Source: Poindextera sp036272595 (GTDB taxonomy: Bacteria; Pseudomonadota; Alphaproteobacteria; Caulobacterales; Caulobacteraceae). From it: DNA of 64,000 nt. The stretch covers positions 61,408 to 125,407 of the forward strand of contig DATAYM010000017.1 of assembly GCA_036272595.1 (NCBI GenBank), given 5' to 3'. The notes under the pieces are model-generated. The model was not told where the DNA came from. It saw nothing but the letters and a program-made list of their open reading frames with translations, and searched no databases. How positions within the stretch are numbered: the first letter of the stretch is position 1; each line of letters opens with the position of its first letter. This document shows, piece after piece, positions 51,410 to 59,868 of the stretch. Made by a program: the position numbers and the translations under genes.

Positions 51410-53710
51410 GTGATTTCGATGAATCTGAAAAGTTCGAAGCCAGCGCTTCTGGCCGGATCGGCCGTCTTGGCGCTGGGGCTCCTCGGCGCAGGCGTTCTCG
51501 GCGCGGGCCCGGTGATGGCGCAGACGGCCGAACCGCCGGCGGCGACATCGGAGTCGGAGGCCGCGGTCATCGTGACGGCGAAACGGCTGAGCGCGGCGCG
51601 CGCGTCGATCCAGCCACGCATCGGCGCCTCGACCTACACCATCGATTCCCAGGCGATCCAGACGCTGCCCGGCGGGGCGAACGTGCAGCTCAACCAGGTG
51701 GTGCTGCAGGCTCCGGGGGTGGTGCAGGACTCCTTCGGTCAGCTGCACATCCGCGGCGAGCACAACAATCTGCAATATCGCCTGAACGGCGTCATCCTGC
51801 CCGACGGCCTCAGCGTGTTCAGCCAGGCGCTCAGTCCCCGGTTTGCCGACAGCGTCGAGTTGATCACCGGCGCCCTGCCGGCCGAATACGGCCTGCGCAC
51901 CGCCGGCATCATCGACATCACCACCAAGGCCGGGCTGGCCAACGGCGGCACGGCGTCGGTCTATGGCGGCAGCCACGGCGAGATCGAGCCGTCCTTCACC
52001 TATGGCGGCCATGTCGGCGACACCAACTTCTTCGTGTCGGCCAGCTATCTGCAGAACGACCTCGGCATCGAGTCGCCGGACGGCCGCTCCGACCCGATCC
52101 ACGATCATACCGAACAGTTCCAGGGCTTCGCCTACCTGGACCACATCATTGATGCGCAGAGCCAGGTCTCGCTCATCGCCGGCGCCTCGGACCAGCGGTT
52201 CCAGATTCCCGACGTGTCGGGCGAGCTGAACGGCGGGCTCGGGCTCAACGTCAACGGCCAGACGGACGACCCCAGCCAGAACCTGAACGAGAACCAGCAC
52301 GAGGCCACCCAGTACGGCGTGGTCAGCTATCTGCACTCCAGTGACCGCCTGACCGGCCAGGTCTCGCTGTTCGTGCGCAATTCGACCCTGCGGTTCACCC
52401 CCGACGTGATCGGCGACATCCTCTATAACGGCGTCGCCCAGGCCGCCGACAAGGCCGACCTGGCCGGCGGGCTGCAGGCGGAGTTCGCCTATCACCTCGG
52501 CGACCAGCACACGCTGCGCGGCGGCGTGATCGTCCAGGTGGACCGCTCGACCAGCCGGACGACCTCGCAGGTGCTGCTGATCGACAATAACCCGGCCGAC
52601 GCCAACTATGGCGGCCAGATCGGTAACCTGCCCTTCACCATCGTCGACAACGCCGCCAAGACCGCCGAGACCTACTCGGCCTACCTCCAGGACGAATGGA
52701 AGCTCGCGCCCAACCTGACCCTCAACTACGGGGCGCGCTTCGACCAGTTCGACGGCTATCTCGATCAGAACCAGCTCAGCCCGCGCGTCAACCTGGTCTG
52801 GCTGCCGACGCCGTCGACCACCTTCCACGCCGGCTACGCGCGCTATTTCACCCCGCCGCCGTTCGAGCTGATCGCGTCGGAATCGGTGCAGAAGTTCGTC
52901 GAGCCGACCGGAAATCCGCTGGTCACCTCGACCGGCAGCCCGGTGGTCGCGGTCTGCGGCGCGCTGGTCGCCACCCCCGCCTGCCCGCTGGTGACCAAAA
53001 ACACCACGCCCTCCGCCGAACGCGCCAACTATTTCGACGTCGGCGCCGAGCAGAAGATCGGGCCGGACCTGACGCTGACCGTCGACAGCTATTACAAGCT
53101 CTCCACCGACCTGATCGACGAGGGCCAGTTCGGCGCGCCGATCATCCTGACCCCGTTCAACTACAAGAACGGCCGTCAGTACGGGGTCGAATTCAGCGCT
53201 TCGTACAACAGGGGGCCGTTCACGGCCTATGCCAACTTCGCCTATTCCAACGCCCAGGGCATGGATTGGATCTCCAGCCAGTTCAACTTCCAGCAGGCGG
53301 AGCTCGATTACGTCGCCACCCATTACATCCATCTCGATCACGACGAGACCTATGCGGCCTCCGCCGGCGCCTCATACCTCTGGAGGGGGACCCGGGCCGG
53401 CTTCGACCTGATCTACGGCAGCGGCTTGCGCGCCAGTCTGCCGTTGCAGACGCCGATCACCTTTCCCGACGGATCGGTGCTGACCGACATCCCCAACGGC
53501 GCGCACACGCCCGGCTACGTACAGGTGAACCTGTCGCTGTCGCACCGGTTCGACAGCGTCCCGACCGGCCCCTACGAGGTGCGGCTGGACGTGATCAACC
53601 TGTTCGACGAGGTGTACGAGATCCGCGACGGTTCGGGCGTCGGGGTGTTCGCGCCGCAGTTCGGCCCCCGCCGCGGCTTCTTCGTCGGCCTGACCAAGTA
53701 TTTCGGATAG
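51410..53710 (+). CDS. TonB-dependent outer-membrane receptor
   Basis: A 766-residue receptor for TonB-driven import of a chelated metal or other large nutrient. Signal peptide residues 1-35 (LLAGSAVLALGLLGAGVLGA) cut near VMAQ. A plug domain (about 60-170) has QTLPGGANVQLNQVVLQAPG and LHIRGEHNNLQYRLNGVILP. The beta-barrel follows, with QDEWKLAPNLTLNYGARFDQ and SPRVNLVWLPTPSTTFHAGY. The ending TGPYEVRLDVINLFDEVYEI is characteristic. Start may be Met4 (51419). Divergent from the two-component genes, with the palindrome between; probably their target. Ligand unknown. Confidence 0.9.
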   Translation: MISMNLKSSKPALLAGSAVLALGLLGAGVLGAGPVMAQTAEPPAATSESEAAVIVTAKRLSAARASIQPRIGASTYTIDSQAIQTLPGGANVQLNQVVLQAPGVVQDSFGQLHIRGEHNNLQYRLNGVILPDGLSVFSQALSPRFADSVELITGALPAEYGLRTAGIIDITTKAGLANGGTASVYGGSHGEIEPSFTYGGHVGDTNFFVSASYLQNDLGIESPDGRSDPIHDHTEQFQGFAYLDHIIDAQSQVSLIAGASDQRFQIPDVSGELNGGLGLNVNGQTDDPSQNLNENQHEATQYGVVSYLHSSDRLTGQVSLFVRNSTLRFTPDVIGDILYNGVAQAADKADLAGGLQAEFAYHLGDQHTLRGGVIVQVDRSTSRTTSQVLLIDNNPADANYGGQIGNLPFTIVDNAAKTAETYSAYLQDEWKLAPNLTLNYGARFDQFDGYLDQNQLSPRVNLVWLPTPSTTFHAGYARYFTPPPFELIASESVQKFVEPTGNPLVTSTGSPVVAVCGALVATPACPLVTKNTTPSAERANYFDVGAEQKIGPDLTLTVDSYYKLSTDLIDEGQFGAPIILTPFNYKNGRQYGVEFSASYNRGPFTAYANFAYSNAQGMDWISSQFNFQQAELDYVATHYIHLDHDETYAASAGASYLWRGTRAGFDLIYGSGLRASLPLQTPITFPDGSVLTDIPNGAHTPGYVQVNLSLSHRFDSVPTGPYEVRLDVINLFDEVYEIRDGSGVGVFAPQFGPRRGFFVGLTKYFG

Positions 53711-53926
53711 AGCGTTGACTTCATTTCAACTCTGAAACGGCGTAGAGTTAACTCCCGTATACTATGATCGTCTGGTAACTACTAAATATATGCCGCCGTA
53801 CTGTCTGGCCAATTTACCATCCGTTAAGCCGCCCGGCGACAATCCTCGGTCGCTTTTCTGGGGTGGGCGACGTTGGGCTGGGAACCTCCAAGCTCCCCTT
53901 TTGTGTGGAAAATTGGAGATCAACCT

Positions 53927-54088
53927 ATGCGAACTCTCGCCAAACGTTTCCTTCAGGCGGACTCGGGGGCCACGGCCATCGAATACGGGCTCATCGTCGC
54001 CCTGATCGCGGTCGTCATCATCGGAGCCGTCACCTCGGTCGGCTCGGCCTTGAGCGGCCAGTTCCAGACGGTAGCCACCAGCCTCTGA
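53927..54088 (+). CDS. Flp/Fap-type pilin subunit
   Basis: A 53-residue pilin precursor from ATG 53927 (GGAGA upstream); the frame opens earlier at 53873, but that part is not pilin-like. The leader MRTLAKRFLQADSGA ends at the prepilin peptidase site Gly before ATAIEYGLIVALIAVVIIGA, with the Glu-Tyr pair and hydrophobic helix of class IVb Flp pilins. No tad/cpa assembly genes lie nearby, so it is an orphan pilin. The 216 bases upstream are AT-rich compared with the rest (GAGTTAACTC palindrome near 53746) and probably hold its promoter. Confidence 0.9.
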   Translation: MRTLAKRFLQADSGATAIEYGLIVALIAVVIIGAVTSVGSALSGQFQTVATSL

Positions 54089-54104
54089 GCGGCAAGGCCC
54101 AGCG

Positions 54105-56090
54105 TCAGACGGCGGACATCAGCATCGCCTCGAACGCTTCGACGATCGCGGCGACGGCCCTGTTCTTGTAGGCGAAGACGCCATCATGCGCTTCCGGATG
54201 GACCAGCATGGTGGCGTTGGCCTCGAAGACCAGCACGCGGCCATCGGGCAGGACGGAAAAGTCCACGCCCGCATAGTCGAGGTCGAGCCGCGCGCCGATT
54301 GCGCCGATCGCCGTCATCGCGGCCGGGCCGAGCACGGCGTGCGGATCCTCGACGAACCGCTGCTCCTCGGCGCGCCGGATCGGGTCCGCGGCCATGCCGG
54401 CGCTTTCGTGGTGCACCAGCCAGTCGGGCGAAATAGCCAGGTGGTAAGGGTAGGGCCGCCGGTCGACGAAGACGACGCGGTATTTGCGGAAGCGGCCGTC
54501 CGCCGACCGGTAGTCCTGAAAAGCGGTCACGTAGTGGTCGCCGGCCGCCGCCTGCGCCTGCAGGTCCGTCATCGTGGCGGCCAGGCGCAGGCCCTTGCCG
54601 CCATGCGAGCCCACGGGCCTGACCAGGACCGGAAGCGTAAGGCCGGCCCGCTCGATCGGGCCGGCAAGGCCCTCCTGGGCGATCGCGGCGGCTGAAATCC
54701 GCGCCACGGCCGGAACGAGCACGCCCGGAAGGTCGCCCAGCAGGGCCGGCATGCCGTCGCGGCGGGTGCGGGCGACGGCGGCCGGCGCGTTCAACACCGG
54801 CCGCTCGCAGCCGGCCAGGAACCGCCGCAGCGGCTCGGCCGTGGGGCCCGCCAGGTCCGGATCGCCGATGGCGTTGAACACCAGGTCGTAGGCCGGAAGG
54901 TTTCGCGCCTGGTCCGGGCCGGCGTATTCGACCACCCAGCGCAGCCGGCTGAACCGGTCGCGCGGCATCAGGTGGTCCAGCGGGACATTGCCGCTCTCGG
55001 CGGTGGTCGGCATCAGCACCGTCAGGCGCGGCCGCGGCGCCGGCTCGACGAACAGGTTGCGGCCCCGATAGGCCAGGTCGCGGTGGCGCCGGGCGCCCGC
55101 CGGATCGCCCTGCCCGGCAAGCAGCGAAGCCAGGTTCTGGTGCGCGACCAGCATGTCGGGATCGATCGCCAGCGCCTGCCTGGCATGGCGCTCGGCCGCC
55201 GCCTCGCGCTCGGCGCGCAGATAGACCGAACTCAGGCTGGCGTGGGCCGCGGCCAGGGTGGGATCGAGCGCCAGCGCCGCCTTCAGGCAGCGCTCGGCCG
55301 CGTCGGCGCGATTGGCCTCGGCATAGGCGGCGCCGAGGGTCAGCTGCGTCGCCGCGCGGCTCGGATCGATGGACGAGGCCCATTCGAGCGCGACGATGGC
55401 CTCGTCCGGCCGCCGCAGGGCCAGGGCGGCGGCGCCGCGCGCGAACCAGGCCTCGGCCAGGATCGGATCGAGATCGAGCGCCGCGCCAGCCTCGGCGATG
55501 GCCGCTTCGGGCTGGCCGGCGTCCAGCAGCGCCAAGGCCAGACCGGTGCGCGCGCCGATCAGGCGCGGATCGAGGTCGGCGGCGCTCCGGTAGGCCCCGG
55601 CCGCGGCCTCAAGATCGCCGGCCGCGAACAGGGCCGCGCCCAGGGCGAGCCGCGCCGCCGCATGCCCCGGGAACTGCGCCGCCGCTGCTTCGCCGGCCTC
55701 CACGGCCGCCCGGGCCTCGCCGCTCTCGCGCAGGGCGTTGACCAGGCCGACGGCGGCGTCGGCGCGGCCCGGGTCCAACGCCATCGCGCGACGATAGCCG
55801 GCGACCGCCGCGCCATGCTCCCCGCGCCAGTGGCGCAGATTGGCCAGCGTCACCTGCGCCTCGGCATGATCGGGACGCAGCGCCACCACCTGTTCGAACA
55901 GATCGGCGGCCTGGTCGGCGCGCCCGGCCTCGAACACCATCAGTCCGTAGAGATAGAGCGCGGTGGGCTCGTTGGGACTGGCCTCGAGCGCGCGCCGATA
56001 GAGCGGCTCGGCCTGGTCGTGGCGGCCGGCCTGGTGCTGCTCCAGCGCCGCGGCCAGGATATCGGTCGCGTCAGGCGCCGCTCGGTTCAT
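54105..56090 (-). CDS. TPR protein with C-terminal ATP-grasp domain
   Basis: A 661-residue two-part protein. Residues about 1-340 are tandem TPR units (for example QAGRHDQAEPLYRRALEASP and RHARQALAIDPDMLVAHQNL). Residues about 350-440 form a linker/pre-ATP-grasp region, and 440-655 an ATP-grasp domain, seen as LPVLVRPVGSHGGKGLRLAA, YVTAFQDYRSADGRFRKYRV and LDYAGVDFSVLPDGRVLVFE with the metal ligand Glu-Ala-Asn. ATP-grasp enzymes ligate or amidate carboxylates; fused to TPRs the substrate may be a protein or peptide. It is convergent with the Flp pilin gene, 16 bases apart. Confidence 0.82.
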   Translation of the reverse strand: MNRAAPDATDILAAALEQHQAGRHDQAEPLYRRALEASPNEPTALYLYGLMVFEAGRADQAADLFEQVVALRPDHAEAQVTLANLRHWRGEHGAAVAGYRRAMALDPGRADAAVGLVNALRESGEARAAVEAGEAAAAQFPGHAAARLALGAALFAAGDLEAAAGAYRSAADLDPRLIGARTGLALALLDAGQPEAAIAEAGAALDLDPILAEAWFARGAAALALRRPDEAIVALEWASSIDPSRAATQLTLGAAYAEANRADAAERCLKAALALDPTLAAAHASLSSVYLRAEREAAAERHARQALAIDPDMLVAHQNLASLLAGQGDPAGARRHRDLAYRGRNLFVEPAPRPRLTVLMPTTAESGNVPLDHLMPRDRFSRLRWVVEYAGPDQARNLPAYDLVFNAIGDPDLAGPTAEPLRRFLAGCERPVLNAPAAVARTRRDGMPALLGDLPGVLVPAVARISAAAIAQEGLAGPIERAGLTLPVLVRPVGSHGGKGLRLAATMTDLQAQAAAGDHYVTAFQDYRSADGRFRKYRVVFVDRRPYPYHLAISPDWLVHHESAGMAADPIRRAEEQRFVEDPHAVLGPAAMTAIGAIGARLDLDYAGVDFSVLPDGRVLVFEANATMLVHPEAHDGVFAYKNRAVAAIVEAFEAMLMSAV

Positions 56091-56108
56091 CGATCAGGTC
56101 AGCCGGCT

Positions 56109-56741
56109 CTAGGCGGCGGCCGAAACCGCGGGGGTGGTCACCGAGGCGGTCGCATCGACGGCGGCGGCGTCGGACGACGTCGAACTCACGCCGGAGGTCG
56201 AGGACGTCGTATCGGCCGCGGTCTCGGCCTGCATGTGGTGGTGATGGTGGTGGTGACCGGCCATCGCCTGCGTGGGATCGCTCTGCTGCTGCAGCGACTG
56301 CAGCGCGCTGGCCAGTTCGCCCTGGCTGAGCGAGCCGTCGCCGTTGGCGTCGAGCTGGGCGTAGGCGCCCGCGATGGCCTGCTGCTGCGGCGAGGTGGTG
56401 GCCGAGCTGCCGGTCAGCGACTGCTCGACCTGGGACAGGCTGAGCGAGCCGTTTCCGTTCGGATTGATCGCCGAGATGATCTGGCCGGCGATGGTCTGCG
56501 CCGAGGGCGGGCTCTGCTGCGCGGAAACCAGGGCCGAAAGCAGGTCGCTGGCGAACTGGCTGGAGGGCGTCGCGGCGAGCGGGCTGGCCCCGAGACTGGA
56601 GGTCGAGGACGCGCCGGAGGCCGGCGTCGGCAGATTCTGCCCGGTCATCTGGGCGCCGAAACTGCTGCTGGTCGCGCTGCCGCTGGCCAGCGACTGCAGT
56701 TCCTGGAACAGTGAAGCTATTGAATTGGCTGAAATATGCAC
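56109..56741 (-). CDS. EF-hand calcium-binding protein with polyhistidine run
   Basis: A 210-residue low-complexity protein from GTG 56741 (VHISANSIASLFQELQSLAS; GGAG ten bases upstream); the ATG at 56801 is possible but gives a poor start. Two EF-hands lie near residues 105-160: NPNGNGSLSLSQ, which is degenerate, and DANGDGSLSQGE, which is canonical. Then comes AGHHHHHHHMQAE with seven histidines, and a Ser/Thr/Ala-rich C-terminus. No signal peptide is seen; relatives with this layout are sometimes secreted by type I routes. Calcium and transition metal binding are likely. Confidence 0.75.
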   Translation of the reverse strand: MHISANSIASLFQELQSLASGSATSSSFGAQMTGQNLPTPASGASSTSSLGASPLAATPSSQFASDLLSALVSAQQSPPSAQTIAGQIISAINPNGNGSLSLSQVEQSLTGSSATTSPQQQAIAGAYAQLDANGDGSLSQGELASALQSLQQQSDPTQAMAGHHHHHHHMQAETAADTTSSTSGVSSTSSDAAAVDATASVTTPAVSAAA

Positions 56742-56870
56742 GTCGATCGGACTCCTGCCTGGGCCAAGACGGCCCAGCCGGGCGCTCGTGCGGACGCACA
56801 AGAGGCCCGGCCCGCGTCAGCAATTGCAAACGCCGGGCCGGGCCGAGGCGGTCAACCGCGGGCGGTCAGG

Positions 56871-57272
56871 CTAGCACTCGTCCACCCAGACCTGGCGGCC
56901 CGAATAGGGATCCCACTGCCACGCTCCACAAGCATAGGCCGGCGCATCATAGTAGCCGTCGTCATAGTAGTCGTAGCCGGGGGCGTAATAATAGGGCGAG
57001 GCGAGAGCCGCGCCGAGGCCGAAGCCGAGAACGCCGGCGGCGACCGCGCCGCCGTAGCCGTAGCCGCCGCGGTAGCCGTACCCGCCGCGATAACCGCCGC
57101 CGCGGTAGCCATAGCCGCCGCCTCGATAGCCGCCGCCGCCGCGGTAGCCGCCGGCATGGAACGAGCCGTGATACGAGCTACCGCTGAAATGATGGCTTTG
57201 CGCCTGCACCTGACCGGTGGTCGCGCCCAAGAGGCCGAGAGCCGCCGTGGCGGCCGCTAAATACCTACGCAT
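56871..57272 (-). CDS. Exported Gly/Tyr-rich protein
   Basis: A 133-residue protein with a signal peptide (residues 1-24, cut near VQAQ), then a long Gly-Tyr-Arg repeat region (GGYRGGGGYRGGGYGYRGGG), a short hydrophobic Ala/Gly stretch AVAAGVLGFGLGAALA, a Tyr/Asp-rich part and a C-terminal CGAWQWDPYSGRQVWVDEC with two cysteines. Similar proteins are common in alphaproteobacteria and of unknown function, possibly cell-envelope components. The repeat is a codon-level GGY expansion. Confidence 0.75.
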   Translation of the reverse strand: MRRYLAAATAALGLLGATTGQVQAQSHHFSGSSYHGSFHAGGYRGGGGYRGGGYGYRGGGYRGGYGYRGGYGYGGAVAAGVLGFGLGAALASPYYYAPGYDYYDDGYYDAPAYACGAWQWDPYSGRQVWVDEC

Positions 57273-57438
57273 GTCTATTCTCCAAGATCATCGGGCCGCT
57301 CCTCCGTTGGCTAACAAAACGTTTGCCACGCCAAAAAGCTGCGTCGGCCGCGGGAAGCGGCGAATTGACGGCGAATCCGGCCGACGGAGCGAAACCCCGA
57401 AGGGTCCCCGGCGTTGTCTGAAGCGGAGGAACAACGCC

Positions 57439-57654
57439 TTGACGCAGAAGCGCCTGGAGATCACCCGTCATCTCGGCCGCTGGGAGGTGGTCCACAACGG
57501 CGTGGCGCTCTGCGACTTCGACACCGCCGAGGAAGCGGCGCGCGCGGCCGACGCGGTCGCCCGCTCCCAGCCCGAGGGCGATCGGGTGATCATCTCGGTG
57601 GACTCTGCCGCCCGCCAGGCCATCGCGGCGGCCTTGACGTCTTCTCAACCTTGA
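57439..57654 (+). CDS. Small conserved hypothetical protein
   Basis: A 71-residue soluble protein starting at TTG 57439 with GGAGG nine bases upstream; the frame opens earlier (57217) with non-coding character. The sequence (LEITRHLGRWEVVHNGVALC then DFDTAEEAARAADAVA) looks like a small beta-alpha-beta unit similar in style to DUF2188-type proteins. It precedes the EAL gene by 39 bases and may be co-transcribed. Function unknown. Confidence 0.6.
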   Translation: MTQKRLEITRHLGRWEVVHNGVALCDFDTAEEAARAADAVARSQPEGDRVIISVDSAARQAIAAALTSSQP

Positions 57655-57693
57655 CGCGGTTAGGGTGCGCGCTCAACGCGGGCGAGGGCGCTC

Positions 57694-59313
57694 TTGGTCG
57701 TCGAGACCTTTCGATTTCTGGGCCTGGCCTTCGCCGCCGCCGACCTGCTGTTCGAGGTCGATGACGGGGGCGAGATCGCCTTCGCCGCCGGCGCCGGCAA
57801 CCGGCTGGCCGGCCGCGACGACCGCGGCCTGGTCGGCCGCCCATGGCGCGAGCTCTTCGCCGAGGCGGACCAGGCCCTGGCCGAGGCGCTGATCGCCAAT
57901 CTGGAGGACGGCGAGCGCCGCGGGCCCGCCGCCGTCGAACTGGCCGCGAGCCCCGGCGGCGCCCGGCTTCACGCCATGTTGAGCGTCTTTCGCCTGCCGC
58001 AGATCGCCCCTCGCCTCTCCTGCGCGCTCGCCCTGGCCAGCCGCGCCGACTCCACGGCGCCCCGGCCGGAAGCGCTGCGGGACCGCGCCGAGTTCGAAAA
58101 AATCGCCAAGGGCCTGATCGACGCGGCCCGAACCACCGGACCCGAACTGGAGGTCGGACTGGTCCAGTTCGAGGGCCTGGCCGAAGAGCGCGGCAGACTG
58201 GGTCCCGACGCCGCCCGGGCGCTGGACCGGCGGCTGGCCGGCGCGCTGCGGGCCGAGGCCTATGGCGACGCCGCGGCCGATCTCGGCGGCGAACGCTACG
58301 CCCTGATCCGCCGCAAGGACGGCGCCGCCGACATGGTCGCGCGCCGCCTGAGCCGTGTGCTGGGCGCGGCGCTGAACCCGAGGGTGCACGCCGTGGCGGT
58401 CGACGCCTCGACCACTTCCGGCCGCATGATGCGGGCGCTGCGCTATGCGCTTGACAGCTTCCTGGCCGATGGCGAGCCGCCCAAGGCGGCCACCCTGGTC
58501 GACGTGCTCGGCCACTCCGTGCATCGGACCGTCGCCGAGGCCAGCGCCTTCGGCGCGGTGGTCGAACAGCGCCGCTTCAACCTGGTCTACCAGCCGGTGG
58601 TCTCCCTGCAGGATGGTGAGCCGCACCATCATGAAGCGCTGGTGCGCTTCGAGGGCGACGCCAGCCCGTTCGCCACCATCCGCATGGCCGAGGAACTGGA
58701 CATCATCGAGGCGCTCGATTGCGCGGTGACCGAAGAGGTGGTGAAGCGGCTGCGCGCCGACCGCACCGGCAAGCTGAAGCTGGCGGCGAACGTCTCCGGC
58801 CGCACCATCACCAGCCCCAGCTTCATGCAGGCGGTGGCCCGCCACGCCCTCGCCGGCGGCCTGGCCGGCCGGCTGATGTTCGAGATCACCGAGAGCGCGG
58901 CGATCGACGATCTCGGCGTGGCGCAGAACCATGTGCAAGCCATGCAGGCGCACGGCTTCCAGGTCTGCCTCGACGACTTCGGCGCCGGCGCGGCCTCGTT
59001 CGCCTATCTGCAGCAGCTGTCGGTCGACATCGTCAAGATCGACGGCGCCTATGTGCGGGAATCCACCCGCTCCGGCCGCGACGGGGCGATGATCCGCCAT
59101 CTGGTCGGGCTCTGCCGCGAGCTGAAGGTGGCCACGGTGGCCGAGATGGTCGAGAGCCAGGCTGTCGAGGAATCGCTACGCCAGGCCGGGGTCGACTACG
59201 CCCAGGGCTGGCTCTACGGCCAGCCGACCGCCGACCCGCAGGTTTCGATCAAGCCACGCAGCCCCGGCCCGGCCGCCGCGCGCCGCCGCGGCGCCGTCGA
59301 GCAGTGGGGCTGA
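57694..59313 (+). CDS. EAL-domain cyclic-di-GMP phosphodiesterase
   Basis: A 539-residue protein. The N-terminal part (about 1-110) is PAS-like, the middle (about 130-260) resembles a degenerate GGDEF domain without the signature, and the EAL domain occupies about 280-520. Catalytic motifs are complete: EALVRFEG, ANVSG (Asn), MFEITESAAI (Glu), CLDDFGAG, VKIDG (Lys), VAEMVES (Glu) and QGWLYGQP. It should hydrolyse c-di-GMP. Start is TTG 57694 with GAGGG upstream. No membrane helix, so cytoplasmic. Confidence 0.87.
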   Translation: MVVETFRFLGLAFAAADLLFEVDDGGEIAFAAGAGNRLAGRDDRGLVGRPWRELFAEADQALAEALIANLEDGERRGPAAVELAASPGGARLHAMLSVFRLPQIAPRLSCALALASRADSTAPRPEALRDRAEFEKIAKGLIDAARTTGPELEVGLVQFEGLAEERGRLGPDAARALDRRLAGALRAEAYGDAAADLGGERYALIRRKDGAADMVARRLSRVLGAALNPRVHAVAVDASTTSGRMMRALRYALDSFLADGEPPKAATLVDVLGHSVHRTVAEASAFGAVVEQRRFNLVYQPVVSLQDGEPHHHEALVRFEGDASPFATIRMAEELDIIEALDCAVTEEVVKRLRADRTGKLKLAANVSGRTITSPSFMQAVARHALAGGLAGRLMFEITESAAIDDLGVAQNHVQAMQAHGFQVCLDDFGAGAASFAYLQQLSVDIVKIDGAYVRESTRSGRDGAMIRHLVGLCRELKVATVAEMVESQAVEESLRQAGVDYAQGWLYGQPTADPQVSIKPRSPGPAAARRRGAVEQWG

Positions 59314-59387
59314 AGCCCGACGCGAGCTGGTTGCGGCGATCCGCCCGGACGCGCATCCTCGCCACCGGGAAGCCGAGGCGGAATGAG

Positions 59388-59744
59388 ATGCGCGGTTTGG
59401 CGGGCTCGCTCGCGGCCGGCGTTCTGGCGGCGGCCATGGCCGCCGGGCCGGCGCTGGCCGATTGCTACGACGTGGTCGGATGCACCGACAAGAACCTGTT
59501 TTCGAAGAACTACGGCTATCTGAGTTCGAGGGCGGACGGACCGAGCTGCGACTTCCTCTACATGATGCGCAACCGGATCTACGCCCAGCATGGCTACTGC
59601 TTCAGAACCCCGCGCGGCGTCTCGGAGATCGGCAACAGCGGCTGCTACATCAGCAACCAGGCCGCCGTGGCCCTGAGCAACATCGAACGCGACAATATCG
59701 CCGTCATCCAGAAGGCCGAGAACGCCAAGTCCTGTCCACAATAG
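59388..59744 (+). CDS. Exported YARHG-domain protein
   Basis: A 118-residue secreted protein. Signal peptide MRGLAGSLAAGVLAAAMAAG, cut near ALAD. The mature part has the YARHG motif as FLYMMRNRIYAQHGYCFRTP, a fold often found in extracytoplasmic proteins. Six cysteines (DCYDVVGCTD, GPSCDFL, GYCFRT, SGCYIS, KSCPQ) suggest several disulfides. ATG 59388 has AGGCGGAATG upstream. The longer open frame upstream is a shadow of the EAL gene. Function unknown. Confidence 0.83.
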   Translation: MRGLAGSLAAGVLAAAMAAGPALADCYDVVGCTDKNLFSKNYGYLSSRADGPSCDFLYMMRNRIYAQHGYCFRTPRGVSEIGNSGCYISNQAAVALSNIERDNIAVIQKAENAKSCPQ

Positions 59745-59868
59745 AAAGCCGCCATTTCGTCCGCTGCGGCGCCTCGCACCGTTGACGAAGCTGGCGAACT
59801 CGACGTAGCGACCGTAAAGAACGCCGCGCCGCCCGAAAACGGGAACATCCGCGCGTCCAGGAGACCTC

